Source of the DNA: Flavobacteriaceae bacterium MAR_2009_75 | GTDB taxonomy: Bacteria; Bacteroidota; Bacteroidia; Flavobacteriales; Flavobacteriaceae | Length of the DNA: 64,000 nt | NCBI GenBank assembly: GCA_002813285.1 | Contig: PHTZ01000001.1 | Coordinates: 1,177,501 to 1,241,500 of the forward strand | Direction: 5' to 3' | In this document: piece after piece, positions 45,298 through 54,427 of the stretch | Numbering within the stretch: position 1 is the stretch's first letter | Layout of the letters: every line of letters begins with the position of its first letter | Notes under the pieces: model-generated | What the model was told of the DNA's origin: nothing | The model's input: the letters and a program-made list of their open reading frames with translations, nothing else | The model's database searches: none | Program-made: the position numbers and the translations under genes

Positions 45298-46800
45298 ATG
45301 CAAATCAAGAAATCGCTTCAGACCATACTTTTCTGCTGTATGGCCATATTTGTCAATGCACAAAATACCTCAGGTATTTTTTCTAATACTGATGACGTAG
45401 GTGCCGTTAAACATAAGGGATCAACTACCTATGATAGTGAATCGCAAACCTATGAACTTTCAGGTTCTGGAGCCAACATCTGGTTTGACAAAGATGAATT
45501 TCACTATGCTTATAAAAAACTTAACGGAGATTTCATTCTACGAACCAGGGCGAAATTCATCGGTGATGGTGTAGACCCTCATCGAAAATTGGGTTGGATG
45601 GTGCGTACCGGTCTTGATACTGGTTCTGCAATGGTCTGTGCAACCGTACATGGTGATGGTCTCACCTCCATTCAGTTTCGCAAAGAAAATGGTAAACAAG
45701 TGGAAGAGGTCACTTCGCCCATTAAAATGCCCGATATTATTCAGTTGGAAAGAAGAGGAAGTTCCTTTCTATTAAGTGTTGCTAAATATGGTGACCCATT
45801 TTGGACGGTCGAAATTCCGCACTTTGAATTTCCCGAAGAGGTGTATTCGGGTCTTTTCGTTTGCTCACATAATGCAGATGTAGTCGAGAAAGCCAACTTT
45901 GAAAATGTACGTATTGTTCTACCGGCACCCCCAGAACTTGTTCCCTATCAAGATTACCTTGGAAGCCATTTAGAACGGATGGACGTTGCCACGGGTACAC
46001 GAAAAATACTTCACACGGTTACCAATTCCATTCAAGCACCGAATTGGACTCCAGATAACAAAACCCTAATTTACAATAGTGAAGGGCTCATCTTCAACTA
46101 TGATTTAGCGAACGGAGAAGTAGCCCAACTGAATACCGATTTCGTTCAAAGCAACAATAATGATCATGTACTTTCCTTTGACGGAAAAATGCTCGGTATC
46201 AGTAGTGCCAGCGGAGAAGAAGAGTATGGGTCTTTGATCTACACCTTGCCTGTAAAAGGTGGAAAACCAAAAAGAATAACCCCTACAGGCCCAAGTTATT
46301 TGCACGGCTGGTCGCCTGATAGAAAGTGGCTCACCTTTACGGGAGGAAGAAATGGTGTTTATGATATTTACAAAATTGCTTCAGATGGCGGTAGCGAAGA
46401 AATAAAATTGACCAACGAATCTACGTTAGACGACGGTTCGGAATACAGCCCTGATGGCAAATACATTTATTTTAACTCAGCCAGAACCGGCTCTATGGAA
46501 CTCTGGCGAATGAAACCCGATGGCAGCGAACAAGAACAGTTGACCGACGACCACCTTCAAAATTGGTTCCCACATATTTCGCCCGATTGCAAATCGATTG
46601 TTTTTCTATCCTACTTACCAGAAGTAGATGCAAGTGCCCACCCCTTTTACAAACAAGTTTATTTAAGAACAATGCCAGTTGATGGTGGACGTATAAAGGT
46701 AATTGCCTATCTGTACGGAGGTCAAGGAACCATTAATGTACCCAGCTGGTCACCTGATGGTAAACACATCGCATTTGTGAGTAATACCAAAGTAGAATAG
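45298..46800 (+). CDS. Exported LamG-like plus TolB-type beta-propeller protein
   Basis: A 500-residue exported protein (signal 1-21, ending FVNAQ). The N-terminal part (about 25-205) is beta-sandwich-like, with FILRTRAKFIGDG and GWMVRTGLDTG blocks as in DUF1349-type domains. The C-terminal part (about 230-500) has WD40-like PD40 repeats: APNWTPDNKTLIYNS, GWSPDRKWLTFTG, EYSPDGKYIYFNS and SWSPDGKHIAFVS. It probably binds a carbohydrate or protein; no catalytic site is seen. It lies 4 nt before the esterase-like gene and so is likely co-transcribed. Confidence 0.88.
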   Translation: MQIKKSLQTILFCCMAIFVNAQNTSGIFSNTDDVGAVKHKGSTTYDSESQTYELSGSGANIWFDKDEFHYAYKKLNGDFILRTRAKFIGDGVDPHRKLGWMVRTGLDTGSAMVCATVHGDGLTSIQFRKENGKQVEEVTSPIKMPDIIQLERRGSSFLLSVAKYGDPFWTVEIPHFEFPEEVYSGLFVCSHNADVVEKANFENVRIVLPAPPELVPYQDYLGSHLERMDVATGTRKILHTVTNSIQAPNWTPDNKTLIYNSEGLIFNYDLANGEVAQLNTDFVQSNNNDHVLSFDGKMLGISSASGEEEYGSLIYTLPVKGGKPKRITPTGPSYLHGWSPDRKWLTFTGGRNGVYDIYKIASDGGSEEIKLTNESTLDDGSEYSPDGKYIYFNSARTGSMELWRMKPDGSEQEQLTDDHLQNWFPHISPDCKSIVFLSYLPEVDASAHPFYKQVYLRTMPVDGGRIKVIAYLYGGQGTINVPSWSPDGKHIAFVSNTKVE

Positions 46801-46804
46801 CCTT

Positions 46805-47968
46805 ATGAAAATCAAATTTATTATAGCCCTAACTCTTTTTCTTTCTACAGAAAGTTTTTGTGCCCAAGAAAACATGCTTTGTGTCGGTCGCTATTGGACT
46901 GAGGATGAAGGCAACCTGATGCTCAAAAAGTTTGCTTCTGAATGGAACGACCTTACCACTTGGGAAGCCCGTGCCGCCCAAATCAAATCAGGTATCATCG
47001 AAGGGTTACAATTAAATAAAATGCCCAAAATAGAAGGAAGCCTCAATATAATCGTAAATAACAAAAGGGAAATGGACGGGTATACGGTGGAGAATATTGC
47101 CATTGAAAGTTTTCCTGGTTTCTATGTGACCGGTAACCTTTATCGGCCAATTTCAAATAAGAGCACATTTGCCGGCATTCTCTCTCCGCATGGTCATTTA
47201 GCCGATAAACGATTTACGCACTATATTCAAAAAAGGGCGGCGGTACTCGCTAGAATGGGTGCCATTGTTTTTGCCTACGACATGGTCGGTTATGGAGAAA
47301 GCAAACAGGTAGAGCACAAAATGCCAATAGCTCTTTTACTACAAACGTATAACAGCCAAAGAGTTTTGGATTATTTGCTATCAAGACCTGATATCGATGC
47401 CGATAGAATAGGTATGACCGGTGGTTCTGGCGGTGGAACCCAAACTTTTGTACTTACTGCAATCGATGACCGTATCAAAGCTTCTGCCCCGGTCGTTCAG
47501 GTTTCGGCGCATTTCTTTGGAGGATGTGTTTGTGAAAGCGGAATGCCCATTCACAAAAGTGAAAATCATCAGACCAGTAATGTTGAAATAGCCGCGCTTT
47601 GCGCACCACGCCCTTTATTACTGGTTTCCGATGGTGCGGATTGGACCCGTAATACCCCTCGAGTTGAATACCCCTACATTCAAAAAGTATACGCTTTGTA
47701 CGACGCGGAACACAAAGTGGAAAATGTGCATCTTCCAACGGAGAAGCATGATTATGGCTACTCTAAGCGAACGGCAGCCTATAACTTCTTTGGTCACCAC
47801 CTGAATTTAAGTATGGGAAACATACCTTACGATGAAGGATACCAAGAAGATTTCGTCACCATATTACCTGCCGAAGACCTCAAGGTTTTCACTTCAAAAA
47901 ACCCTATGCCCGAGACAGCATTAAATGGTAATGAAGCCGTTATAGATTATTTGAAAATTCAACCTTAG
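46805..47968 (+). CDS. Acetylxylan-esterase-like alpha/beta hydrolase
   Basis: A 387-residue exported hydrolase (signal about 1-19, ending SFCAQ). The alpha/beta fold shows an oxyanion region YRPISNKSTFAGILSPHGH, a nucleophile elbow GMTGGSGGGTQTF, and an acid/His part with PRPLLLVSDGADWTRNTP and PTEKHDYGYSKR. It resembles carbohydrate-acetyl esterases of Bacteroidota, though the substrate cannot be read. It forms a pair with the propeller protein at 45298 and converges on hemL. Confidence 0.88.
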   Translation: MKIKFIIALTLFLSTESFCAQENMLCVGRYWTEDEGNLMLKKFASEWNDLTTWEARAAQIKSGIIEGLQLNKMPKIEGSLNIIVNNKREMDGYTVENIAIESFPGFYVTGNLYRPISNKSTFAGILSPHGHLADKRFTHYIQKRAAVLARMGAIVFAYDMVGYGESKQVEHKMPIALLLQTYNSQRVLDYLLSRPDIDADRIGMTGGSGGGTQTFVLTAIDDRIKASAPVVQVSAHFFGGCVCESGMPIHKSENHQTSNVEIAALCAPRPLLLVSDGADWTRNTPRVEYPYIQKVYALYDAEHKVENVHLPTEKHDYGYSKRTAAYNFFGHHLNLSMGNIPYDEGYQEDFVTILPAEDLKVFTSKNPMPETALNGNEAVIDYLKIQP

Positions 47969-47977
47969 CAACAACTT

Positions 47978-49258
47978 TTACAAATCTAGTTTTCTTAGTG
48001 CTTCAATGGTAATGTCTAAATCAGAATAGCTTATTGCATCATTCAAGAAGTAGCTTTCGAAAGCACTTGGTGGCAAGTAAATGCCTTGCTCAAGCATACC
48101 ATGAAAATACTTCTTGAAAGTGTCGTTGTTTCCTTTTGCCGAAGTTTCAAAATCCACTACTGGATCTTCGGTAAAATGCACTGAAATCATGCTACCGAAT
48201 CGGTTGATTTGGTAAGGCAACCCTTTTTCTTTTAGTACCGTATCAAAGCCTTCGTGCAGATAAGCTGTTTTTTTCTCAAGGCTTTCGAATACTTCAGGGG
48301 TACCGTTGAGTTCTGTCAACATGGCCAGCCCGGCGGCCATGGCCAATGGGTTTCCGCTTAAAGTACCGGCTTGATAGACGGGGCCCTCAGGTGCCAAGTG
48401 CGACATGATCTCAGCTCGGGCAGCGAAAGCACCAACTGGTAATCCGCCCCCAATTACTTTACCAAAACAAAGAATATCGGCATCGACCCCTAACGCTTCT
48501 TGTGCACCGCCTTTACCCAACCGGAAACCGGTCATCACCTCATCAAAAATTAATAGAATTCCCTCTTCGGTACAAATCTGACGAAGTCCGTTTATAAACT
48601 CATCCTCAGGAATTATACAACCCATATTGCCCGCTACAGGTTCAATTATAATTGCAGCGATCTCACCATCATTGGCTCTGACCAACTCACGAACACTCTG
48701 CAAATCATTATACTTGGCCAACAAAGTATCATTTGCCGTACCTTGAGTTACCCCAGGGCTGTTCGGGCTACCAAAAGTGACGGCTCCACTACCCGCCTGA
48801 ATCAAGAATGAATCAGAATGCCCGTGGTAGCAACCTGCAAACTTGATTATTTTATCTTTACCGGTATAACCTCGAGCCAAGCGCACTGCACTCATACAGG
48901 CCTCCGTACCACTATTCACGAAACGAATCTTATCGATATTCGGCACCATAGACACTGCCAGTTTCGCTAATTCGGTCTCTATTTGCGTAGGCATACCGAA
49001 AGAAGTTCCCTTTTTGGCCTTCTCGATCACCGCATTTATAACGGGTTCGTATGCATGACCCAAAATTAGTGGACCCCAAGAAGCGATATAATCGATTAAG
49101 CGGTTACCATCTTCATCGTAGAGGTATGCTCCTTTTGCTTCCTTGACAAAAATTGGATCTCCACCAACGGCCTTGAATGCACGTACAGGCGAATTTACCC
49201 CACCGGGAATATATTTTTGAGCCTCTGCAAAAAGGGCACTACTTCTCTTATAAATCAT
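47978..49258 (-). CDS. hemL: Glutamate-1-semialdehyde 2,1-aminomutase
   Basis: A PLP enzyme making 5-aminolevulinate for heme and other tetrapyrroles via the C5 pathway. The 426-residue sequence shows [11 protein letters not shown] (about 18-28), [18 protein letters not shown] (about 118-135), the [11 protein letters not shown] block and the PLP-lysine motif [15 protein letters not shown]. Length and motifs are normal. It is the distal gene of a leftward group, 47 nt after the glucosaminidase; a 10-bp palindrome GTTAGCTAAC (49274-49283) lies between them. Confidence 0.97.
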   Translation of the reverse strand: MIYKRSSALFAEAQKYIPGGVNSPVRAFKAVGGDPIFVKEAKGAYLYDEDGNRLIDYIASWGPLILGHAYEPVINAVIEKAKKGTSFGMPTQIETELAKLAVSMVPNIDKIRFVNSGTEACMSAVRLARGYTGKDKIIKFAGCYHGHSDSFLIQAGSGAVTFGSPNSPGVTQGTANDTLLAKYNDLQSVRELVRANDGEIAAIIIEPVAGNMGCIIPEDEFINGLRQICTEEGILLIFDEVMTGFRLGKGGAQEALGVDADILCFGKVIGGGLPVGAFAARAEIMSHLAPEGPVYQAGTLSGNPLAMAAGLAMLTELNGTPEVFESLEKKTAYLHEGFDTVLKEKGLPYQINRFGSMISVHFTEDPVVDFETSAKGNNDTFKKYFHGMLEQGIYLPPSAFESYFLNDAISYSDLDITIEALRKLDL

Positions 49259-49305
49259 AGATAAAATTTTGTTTGTTAGCTAACTAAAAGTAACCTCTAA
49301 GCCGG

Positions 49306-50163
49306 TTACTTGTTATAATTTTCAGTTTTAACGGTAAGTTTTTGACCGACGGAAATATTGGTATCGTACATATAGTTCCACCGCATCAGTTCGTCAACGG
49401 AAACAGCATATTTCTTGGAAAGCGAATATAGAGTATCACCTTGTTGTACAATGTGAAAGTCAGGTGCTGCTTTTACTACAACGGATTCATGGCTTTGTTT
49501 GCCATAGCCCTCGCCGAGCACAGCTTTATCATACTTATGTAGTTCATGTCGTTCTATCAATGCTATCAGTTTTTGGGGATAGCGCTTATCGGTCGCGTAG
49601 CCGGCCTGCCTGAGACCTTTTGCCCAACGCTTATAATCATCTGAGGGGTAGTCGAACAAAAATGCATATCGAGAGCGATTTTTCAAGAAGATACTATGAT
49701 CTCGATAAGAATACATAGGGTGGTTGTATTTACGAAAACATTCCCCCTTTTCATCATCATCATGAAAATCGTAATCGCCTTGCCAACCGGTATGGCATTT
49801 AATGCCAAAATGGTTATTGGTCTTTAATGCAAGTGCTCCTTTACCGATACCACTTTCTAAAAGCCCTTGCGCCAAGGTAATGCTAGCGGGAATACCATAG
49901 GCTTTCATTTCCATTTGGGCAATTTCAGAAAACGTACTAACATACTCTTCTGGAGAAGAAATATCAAATCGTATAAATTCTCCCGTATCCTCGGGCATAA
50001 CATAAAGTCCGTCATCCACCTTCTTTACCTCCTTTTTGGTCTCAACGACCATAGGTTTGGGTCGTTCACGTTCTCTGTTTTGAGAAACCGTGCGTTTTGT
50101 TTTACATCCTATAAAAAAAATGCCCAGAACGGACAATAGTAGAAGTCTACGTGCTACACGCAT
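49306..50163 (-). CDS. LysM glucosaminidase lipoprotein (peptidoglycan hydrolase)
   Basis: A 285-residue lipoprotein (lipobox ending FFIGC, Cys20). A GH73-type glucosaminidase domain (about 70-215) contains AQGLLESGIGKGALALKTNNHFGIK with the probable catalytic Glu in LLESG, and WAKGLRQAGYATD. A C-terminal LysM domain (about 236-280, IVQQGDTLYSLSKKYAVS) binds peptidoglycan. It cuts cell-wall glycan during growth or division. It overlaps the end of the upstream PLP-enzyme gene by 10 nt. Confidence 0.95.
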   Translation of the reverse strand: MRVARRLLLLSVLGIFFIGCKTKRTVSQNRERERPKPMVVETKKEVKKVDDGLYVMPEDTGEFIRFDISSPEEYVSTFSEIAQMEMKAYGIPASITLAQGLLESGIGKGALALKTNNHFGIKCHTGWQGDYDFHDDDEKGECFRKYNHPMYSYRDHSIFLKNRSRYAFLFDYPSDDYKRWAKGLRQAGYATDKRYPQKLIALIERHELHKYDKAVLGEGYGKQSHESVVVKAAPDFHIVQQGDTLYSLSKKYAVSVDELMRWNYMYDTNISVGQKLTVKTENYNK

Positions 50164-51059
50164 ATCAATGGAAGATTTTTCTTTTTCAAGTTCTCGTTCA
50201 TTCCCTTCACCCCCTGTAAGCCGCCTGTGTGAATGGCCAAAATTTTAGAGCCGGGTGGAAAATAGTCCCGTTTAATCAAATCTAATATACCAAACATCAT
50301 TTTGCCGGTATATATAGGATCTAAAGGAATTGTGGTCGCCTTTTTAAATTCATTAATAAAATCGACCAACTGAGTAGTTACCTTGGCATAACCGCCAAAA
50401 TGGTAACCTGAACACAAATTCCAGTTTTCCTTTGTGGCAAATTTACAAATATCTTCTTTTAAAAAATCCCCTTTAAGTGCAGGAAATCCCAAAACCTTTT
50501 GAGTATCAACAGCTGCATTACTGATTCCGGCAATAGTACCTCCAGTTCCGACAGCACAGGCGATATAATCAAAGTTCTTATCTTCAACGTTCAATATTTC
50601 TTCACATCCTTTAACGGCAAGTGAATTAGTACCACCTTCGGGAAGCAAGTAAAACTCACCCAACTCTGATTTTAGACCATCGATAAATGAAACATCGTTT
50701 TTCTTTCGATAAGCCTCTCTGGTAACAAACTTAAATTGCATGCCCTGTTCATGGGCCAGTACCAATGTTTGATTTTCATGCCAATTTTCCGACAATTCTT
50801 CCCCGCGAATAACACCAATAGTCTTCAAATTATGAAACTTGCCCGCATAGGCCGTGGCAGCAATATGATTCGAAAAGGCTCCACCGAACGTTAATAAAGT
50901 TACGTGACCTTTCGCCTTGGCCGCCTCTAAATTGTATTTGAGTTTTCTAAACTTATTACCAGAAATCTGTGGATGTAGCAAGTCTTCTCGACGTAGAAAT
51001 AAAGAGACCTTTTTTTCCTCAGCAATAGAAAGTGGTATTTTTTCGGTAATGGCTTTCAA
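50154..51059 (-). CDS. D-cysteine desulfhydrase / ACC-deaminase family PLP enzyme
   Basis: A 301-residue cytoplasmic PLP enzyme of the 1-aminocyclopropane-1-carboxylate deaminase/D-cysteine desulfhydrase family. Seen: HPQISGNKFRKLKYNL with the PLP lysine in GNK, LTFGGAFSNHIAATAYAG, the phosphate-binding VGTGGTIAG and HTGGLQG near the C-terminus. D-cysteine desulfhydration is the commoner activity in this group; true ACC deaminase activity is not proven. The mini-protein gene at 51060 is directly adjacent. Confidence 0.9.
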   Translation of the reverse strand: MKAITEKIPLSIAEEKKVSLFLRREDLLHPQISGNKFRKLKYNLEAAKAKGHVTLLTFGGAFSNHIAATAYAGKFHNLKTIGVIRGEELSENWHENQTLVLAHEQGMQFKFVTREAYRKKNDVSFIDGLKSELGEFYLLPEGGTNSLAVKGCEEILNVEDKNFDYIACAVGTGGTIAGISNAAVDTQKVLGFPALKGDFLKEDICKFATKENWNLCSGYHFGGYAKVTTQLVDFINEFKKATTIPLDPIYTGKMMFGILDLIKRDYFPPGSKILAIHTGGLQGVKGMNENLKKKNLPLICV

Positions 51060-51401
51060 CTAGGCATATTCTGTGCCCCAAAGATATTTAATAAAGGCCA
51101 AAGGTCTACGCTGTGTAATATAATCAAGGTTCTTTTCATTCTCATAAGCCTCTCGCTCAAAACTTATGTTTTGATAGGCTTTGTAGCTATCGAAATATAA
51201 AACCGTACGTATGAGCCACTCGGCGATATAAAAAATATAAAAGAAAACGATCAATAGCTCTTGCTGTTGTTTCAGGTGTATACGCTCATGATTGATTAAA
51301 ACAATATCTTCTTTTAATCTATCATGCTTTAGAAAGATAAAGGGCCAAAGGGAAAGCCCTACATAGTTCTTATAAAAGAAATGTTTAAAAACTAAGATCA
51401 T
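51060..51401 (-). CDS. Mini membrane protein with an HExxH motif
   Basis: A 113-residue protein with hydrophobic segments (about 12-24 and 49-70) flanking a zinc-protease-like HERIH (His38, Glu39, His42) and a downstream FEREAYENE (about 81-89) that could supply a third ligand. It resembles the core of an M56/BlaR1-like gluzincin, but is far shorter. Proteolysis is unproven. It is the first gene of the leftward group; a TAAATTTG -7-like box lies at 51427-51434. Confidence 0.8.
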   Translation of the reverse strand: MILVFKHFFYKNYVGLSLWPFIFLKHDRLKEDIVLINHERIHLKQQQELLIVFFYIFYIAEWLIRTVLYFDSYKAYQNISFEREAYENEKNLDYITQRRPLAFIKYLWGTEYA

Positions 51402-51681
51402 AATCTAAGGTTTAAACGGAGGTAAACAAATTTAATTGTTAATTCACCGCTATGCCACTTAACTCAAATTTGTTGCCAACAATTGTATTTAATCGTTAAA
51501 AACACCATAAACAACTATAAAATGTATGTTTTTTACAACTAACTTTGGGCTTTATTAACAATTTGAAGTAACTTCAAAAGTAATTATTTAGAAGATTAAA
51601 AGTTAGGTTAAGACATCAAAATCAATGGAATACCTGCTTATTTGATCATGAAATAATTCTATCGACAAGAAAGGTCAAAGA

Positions 51682-51837
51682 ATGAAAAAAATCATTCCCT
51701 TAGAAGAGGGCGATTATTATTTTTCTGAACAGGGATACAAAGTTTTTACGGCACAGTACTTGCTCAAAAGAGGCTATTGCTGTGAAAGCGGCTGCAGACA
51801 CTGCCCCTATGGCTTCGACATTAAGAAAGGCATCTGA
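51682..51837 (+). CDS. DUF5522-like cysteine-rich small protein
   Basis: A 51-residue protein, MKKIIPLEEGDYYFSEQGYK at the N-terminus and CCESGCRHCPYGF at 33-45. The four cysteines (33, 34, 38, 41) form a compact metal or redox motif. It matches the DUF5522 pattern in Bacteroidota to my recollection. The function is unknown. It lies between two divergent groups, 71 nt before the DUF4136 lipoprotein. Confidence 0.85.
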   Translation: MKKIIPLEEGDYYFSEQGYKVFTAQYLLKRGYCCESGCRHCPYGFDIKKGI

Positions 51838-51908
51838 TAAACCAACGCCTTCGGCACGATATTTGAGACTATTTTAAACATACATTTCTTAACTCCAAAT
51901 AAAAAAAT

Positions 51909-52478
51909 ATGAAAAAGATAAAAATTTTGGCGGTCCCGATGCTTATTCTACTCTTTCTAAGCTCTTGTTCGTCTGTACAAGTACTTTCCGATTACGATAA
52001 AGAAGCTGATTTCAACACCTATAATTCGTATGCTTTTTATAAAACAGGTATTGATAAGGCGCAAATTTCAGATTTGGACAAAAAGCGAATTCTTCGCGCC
52101 ATTGAATCTGAAATGGGCAAAAGGGGCTTTGTCAAATCTGAAAACCCCGATATTCTTGTAAGCATATTCACTAAAGAAAAAGAGCAGGTCGATATTTATA
52201 ATAATTACTGGGGCGGAGGCTTCGGTTGGGGCTGGAGCCCATACTATTGGGGTGCCGGTTGGGGCCCAGGCTGGGGAGGCAACAATGTTTCTACCCGCAC
52301 CGAAGGTTCATTGTACATAGACCTTATCGATGCCAATAGCAAAGAATTGGTATGGCAAGGTAAAGGTGTTGGCAACCTTGGTAATATCAGCAATATCGAA
52401 AAGAAAGAAGCGCGTATAAAAGAATTTGTTTCTGAGATATTAATGCAATATCCACCAAATACTATGGCTGCCCGATAA
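51909..52478 (+). CDS. DUF4136 family lipoprotein
   Basis: A 189-residue lipoprotein (lipobox ending FLSSC, Cys20) with the DUF4136 pattern SDYDKEADFNTYNSYAFY (about 31-48) and a C-terminal YIDLIDANSKELVWQGKG. A glycine/tryptophan-rich loop (about 100-125) is striking for an envelope protein. The function is unknown. A strong terminator follows. Confidence 0.9.
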   Translation: MKKIKILAVPMLILLFLSSCSSVQVLSDYDKEADFNTYNSYAFYKTGIDKAQISDLDKKRILRAIESEMGKRGFVKSENPDILVSIFTKEKEQVDIYNNYWGGGFGWGWSPYYWGAGWGPGWGGNNVSTRTEGSLYIDLIDANSKELVWQGKGVGNLGNISNIEKKEARIKEFVSEILMQYPPNTMAAR

Positions 52479-52499
52479 TTTTGAAGCCTTGAATAACAT

Positions 52500-52533
52500 A
52501 AAGCCTTTCTTTATATAAAGAAGGGCTTTTTTT
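52500..52533 (+). terminator. Rho-independent terminator after the DUF4136 gene
   Basis: A 12-bp stem (52501-52512 with 52517-52528, one G-U pair) around ATAT, then a T-run to 52533. Confidence 0.85.
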
Positions 52534-52584
52534 GTAACATCAATAGTAAATTTCAGCCTAACTTACCGACTAAACCGCATTTTG

Positions 52585-52592
52585 TAACTTTG
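52585..52592 (+). promoter_or_regulatory. -7 box of the amino acid hydroxylase gene
   Basis: TAACTTTG matches TAnnTTTG about 16 nt before the ATG at 52609, giving a very short leader. No clear TTG lies at -33, so only the -7 box is supported. Confidence 0.4.
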
Positions 52593-52608
52593 TAGAAAGA
52601 CCCTTTTT

Positions 52609-54375
52609 ATGTCATACGAAAGTAATCCTGTTTTAGATAAATTGCCAAAACATTTAAGGCAATACATTAAACCACAGAATTATGACAACTATACGGCAAC
52701 AAACCAAGCCGTGTGGCGCTACGTGATGCGAAAAAATGTAGACTACCTTAGTAAGGTGGCTCATAGCTCTTATTTAGAGGGATTAAAAAAAACGGGCATC
52801 TCCATTGACCATATTCCGAACATGTATGGTATGAACCGTATTCTCAAAGAAATCGGTTGGGCCGCCGTCGCTGTTGATGGATTCATACCTCCTTCCGCCT
52901 TTATGGAATTTCAGGCCTATAATGTTTTGGTAATCGCTTCGGATATTCGACAACTGGAAAATATCGAATACACGCCGGCACCAGACATTATTCATGAAGG
53001 TGCGGGGCACGCGCCTATAATTGCCAATCCGGAATACGCAGAATATTTAAGAAGGTTCGGAGAAATAGGATGCAAGGCCATTTCCAATGCCAAAGACTTT
53101 GAACTTTATGAAGCGGTAAGACATCTATCTATCATCAAAGAAGCATCGGGAACACCTCAAACGGAAATTGAAGAGGCAGAGAAACGAATTGAAGAATTAC
53201 AGCAAAATATGGGCGAACCCAGTGAGATTGCCCTGATTCGTAATTTGCATTGGTGGACGGTTGAATACGGATTAATCGGCACTACTGATAAGCCGAAAAT
53301 CTATGGCGCCGGACTTCTATCGTCTATCGGAGAAAGTGCTTGGTGCATGACCGACAAGGTGAAAAAGGTACCCTACGGTATTGAAGCTGCATATACCCCC
53401 TTCGATATTACCAAACCCCAACCTCAACTTTTTGTCACCCCCGATTTTGCATTTTTAAGTCAGGTTTTAGAAGATTTCGCCAATACTATGGCATTAAGAA
53501 CGGGAGGCCTGAGCGGCATCAAAAAACTAATTGAATCTAAAGAGCTGGGCACTATTGAACTCAGTACCGGCTTGCAAATTTCAGGTAATTTTGAAAGCGT
53601 GATTGAACATGAGGGCAAACCCGTGTATTTTCAAACTAAGGGAAAAACAGCTTTAGCCTTTCATGAGAAAGAATTGGTTGGGCATAGTACCAACCGACAC
53701 GCTAATGGCTTTGGCTCCCCTCTAGGAAAGCTCAAAGGCATCAACATTGCCATCGAAGACATGAGCCCGAGAGACCTTAAAGCTTATAATATATTCGAAG
53801 GTCAAACAGTGTGCTTAGAGTTCGTAGGTCATATTAAGATATCAGGTGAGATTATTACCGGAACCCGTAACCTTCAAGGAGAAATTATTCTGGTTACCTT
53901 TAAGAATTGTGTGGTTACGCATAAAGAAAATATTCTGTTCGAATCTAAAAACGAAGAACTGTATAGTATGGCCGTGGGCCAAGAAATAGTATCGGCATTT
54001 CATGGCATAGCTGACCTTAACAGTTTTGATCTGGTTTCCCATTCGATTTCGGGCACCCCCGAAAAGGCCTTTAAAGAGGTAGAACAGTCTCGATTAGAAC
54101 AATACTACGAGCAAATACGGCATTTTAGGGAAGGCAAGAACACCACTATTTCTCGACATAAAGTGTTTGAAGCGGTACGGGAACACTACCCAAAAGACTG
54201 GCTCTTATCGGTTGAGCTCTATGAATTGGCGCGAGTTAACGGAGATGAAGATTTTGCCAAAGATATAGCTGAGCATCTAGAAACCGTGAAATTAAATAAT
54301 CCAAAATTAGGGCACCTCATCGATGATGGCCTGAACTTAGCGAATGAAGTTTTTCAAGCTGAGAAAATAGAATGA
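52609..54375 (+). CDS. Pterin-dependent aromatic amino acid hydroxylase, C-terminally extended
   Basis: It probably hydroxylates phenylalanine (to tyrosine) using tetrahydropterin and Fe(II). Iron ligands are visible: His129 and His134 in PDIIHEGAGHAP and Glu219 in WWTVEYGL, plus YGAGLLSSIGE (232-242). At 588 residues it is about twice the usual bacterial phenylalanine hydroxylase length, with a helical insert (about 160-210) and an extra C-terminal half (about 300-588) of unknown function. Related long forms occur in Bacteroidota. Substrate choice among Phe/Tyr/Trp cannot be settled here. Confidence 0.92.
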   Translation: MSYESNPVLDKLPKHLRQYIKPQNYDNYTATNQAVWRYVMRKNVDYLSKVAHSSYLEGLKKTGISIDHIPNMYGMNRILKEIGWAAVAVDGFIPPSAFMEFQAYNVLVIASDIRQLENIEYTPAPDIIHEGAGHAPIIANPEYAEYLRRFGEIGCKAISNAKDFELYEAVRHLSIIKEASGTPQTEIEEAEKRIEELQQNMGEPSEIALIRNLHWWTVEYGLIGTTDKPKIYGAGLLSSIGESAWCMTDKVKKVPYGIEAAYTPFDITKPQPQLFVTPDFAFLSQVLEDFANTMALRTGGLSGIKKLIESKELGTIELSTGLQISGNFESVIEHEGKPVYFQTKGKTALAFHEKELVGHSTNRHANGFGSPLGKLKGINIAIEDMSPRDLKAYNIFEGQTVCLEFVGHIKISGEIITGTRNLQGEIILVTFKNCVVTHKENILFESKNEELYSMAVGQEIVSAFHGIADLNSFDLVSHSISGTPEKAFKEVEQSRLEQYYEQIRHFREGKNTTISRHKVFEAVREHYPKDWLLSVELYELARVNGDEDFAKDIAEHLETVKLNNPKLGHLIDDGLNLANEVFQAEKIE

Positions 54376-54427
54376 CCGAAAAGTATAGACTAGATTTAAA
54401 GCAAATCAAATTGCCAAACCGAACACC

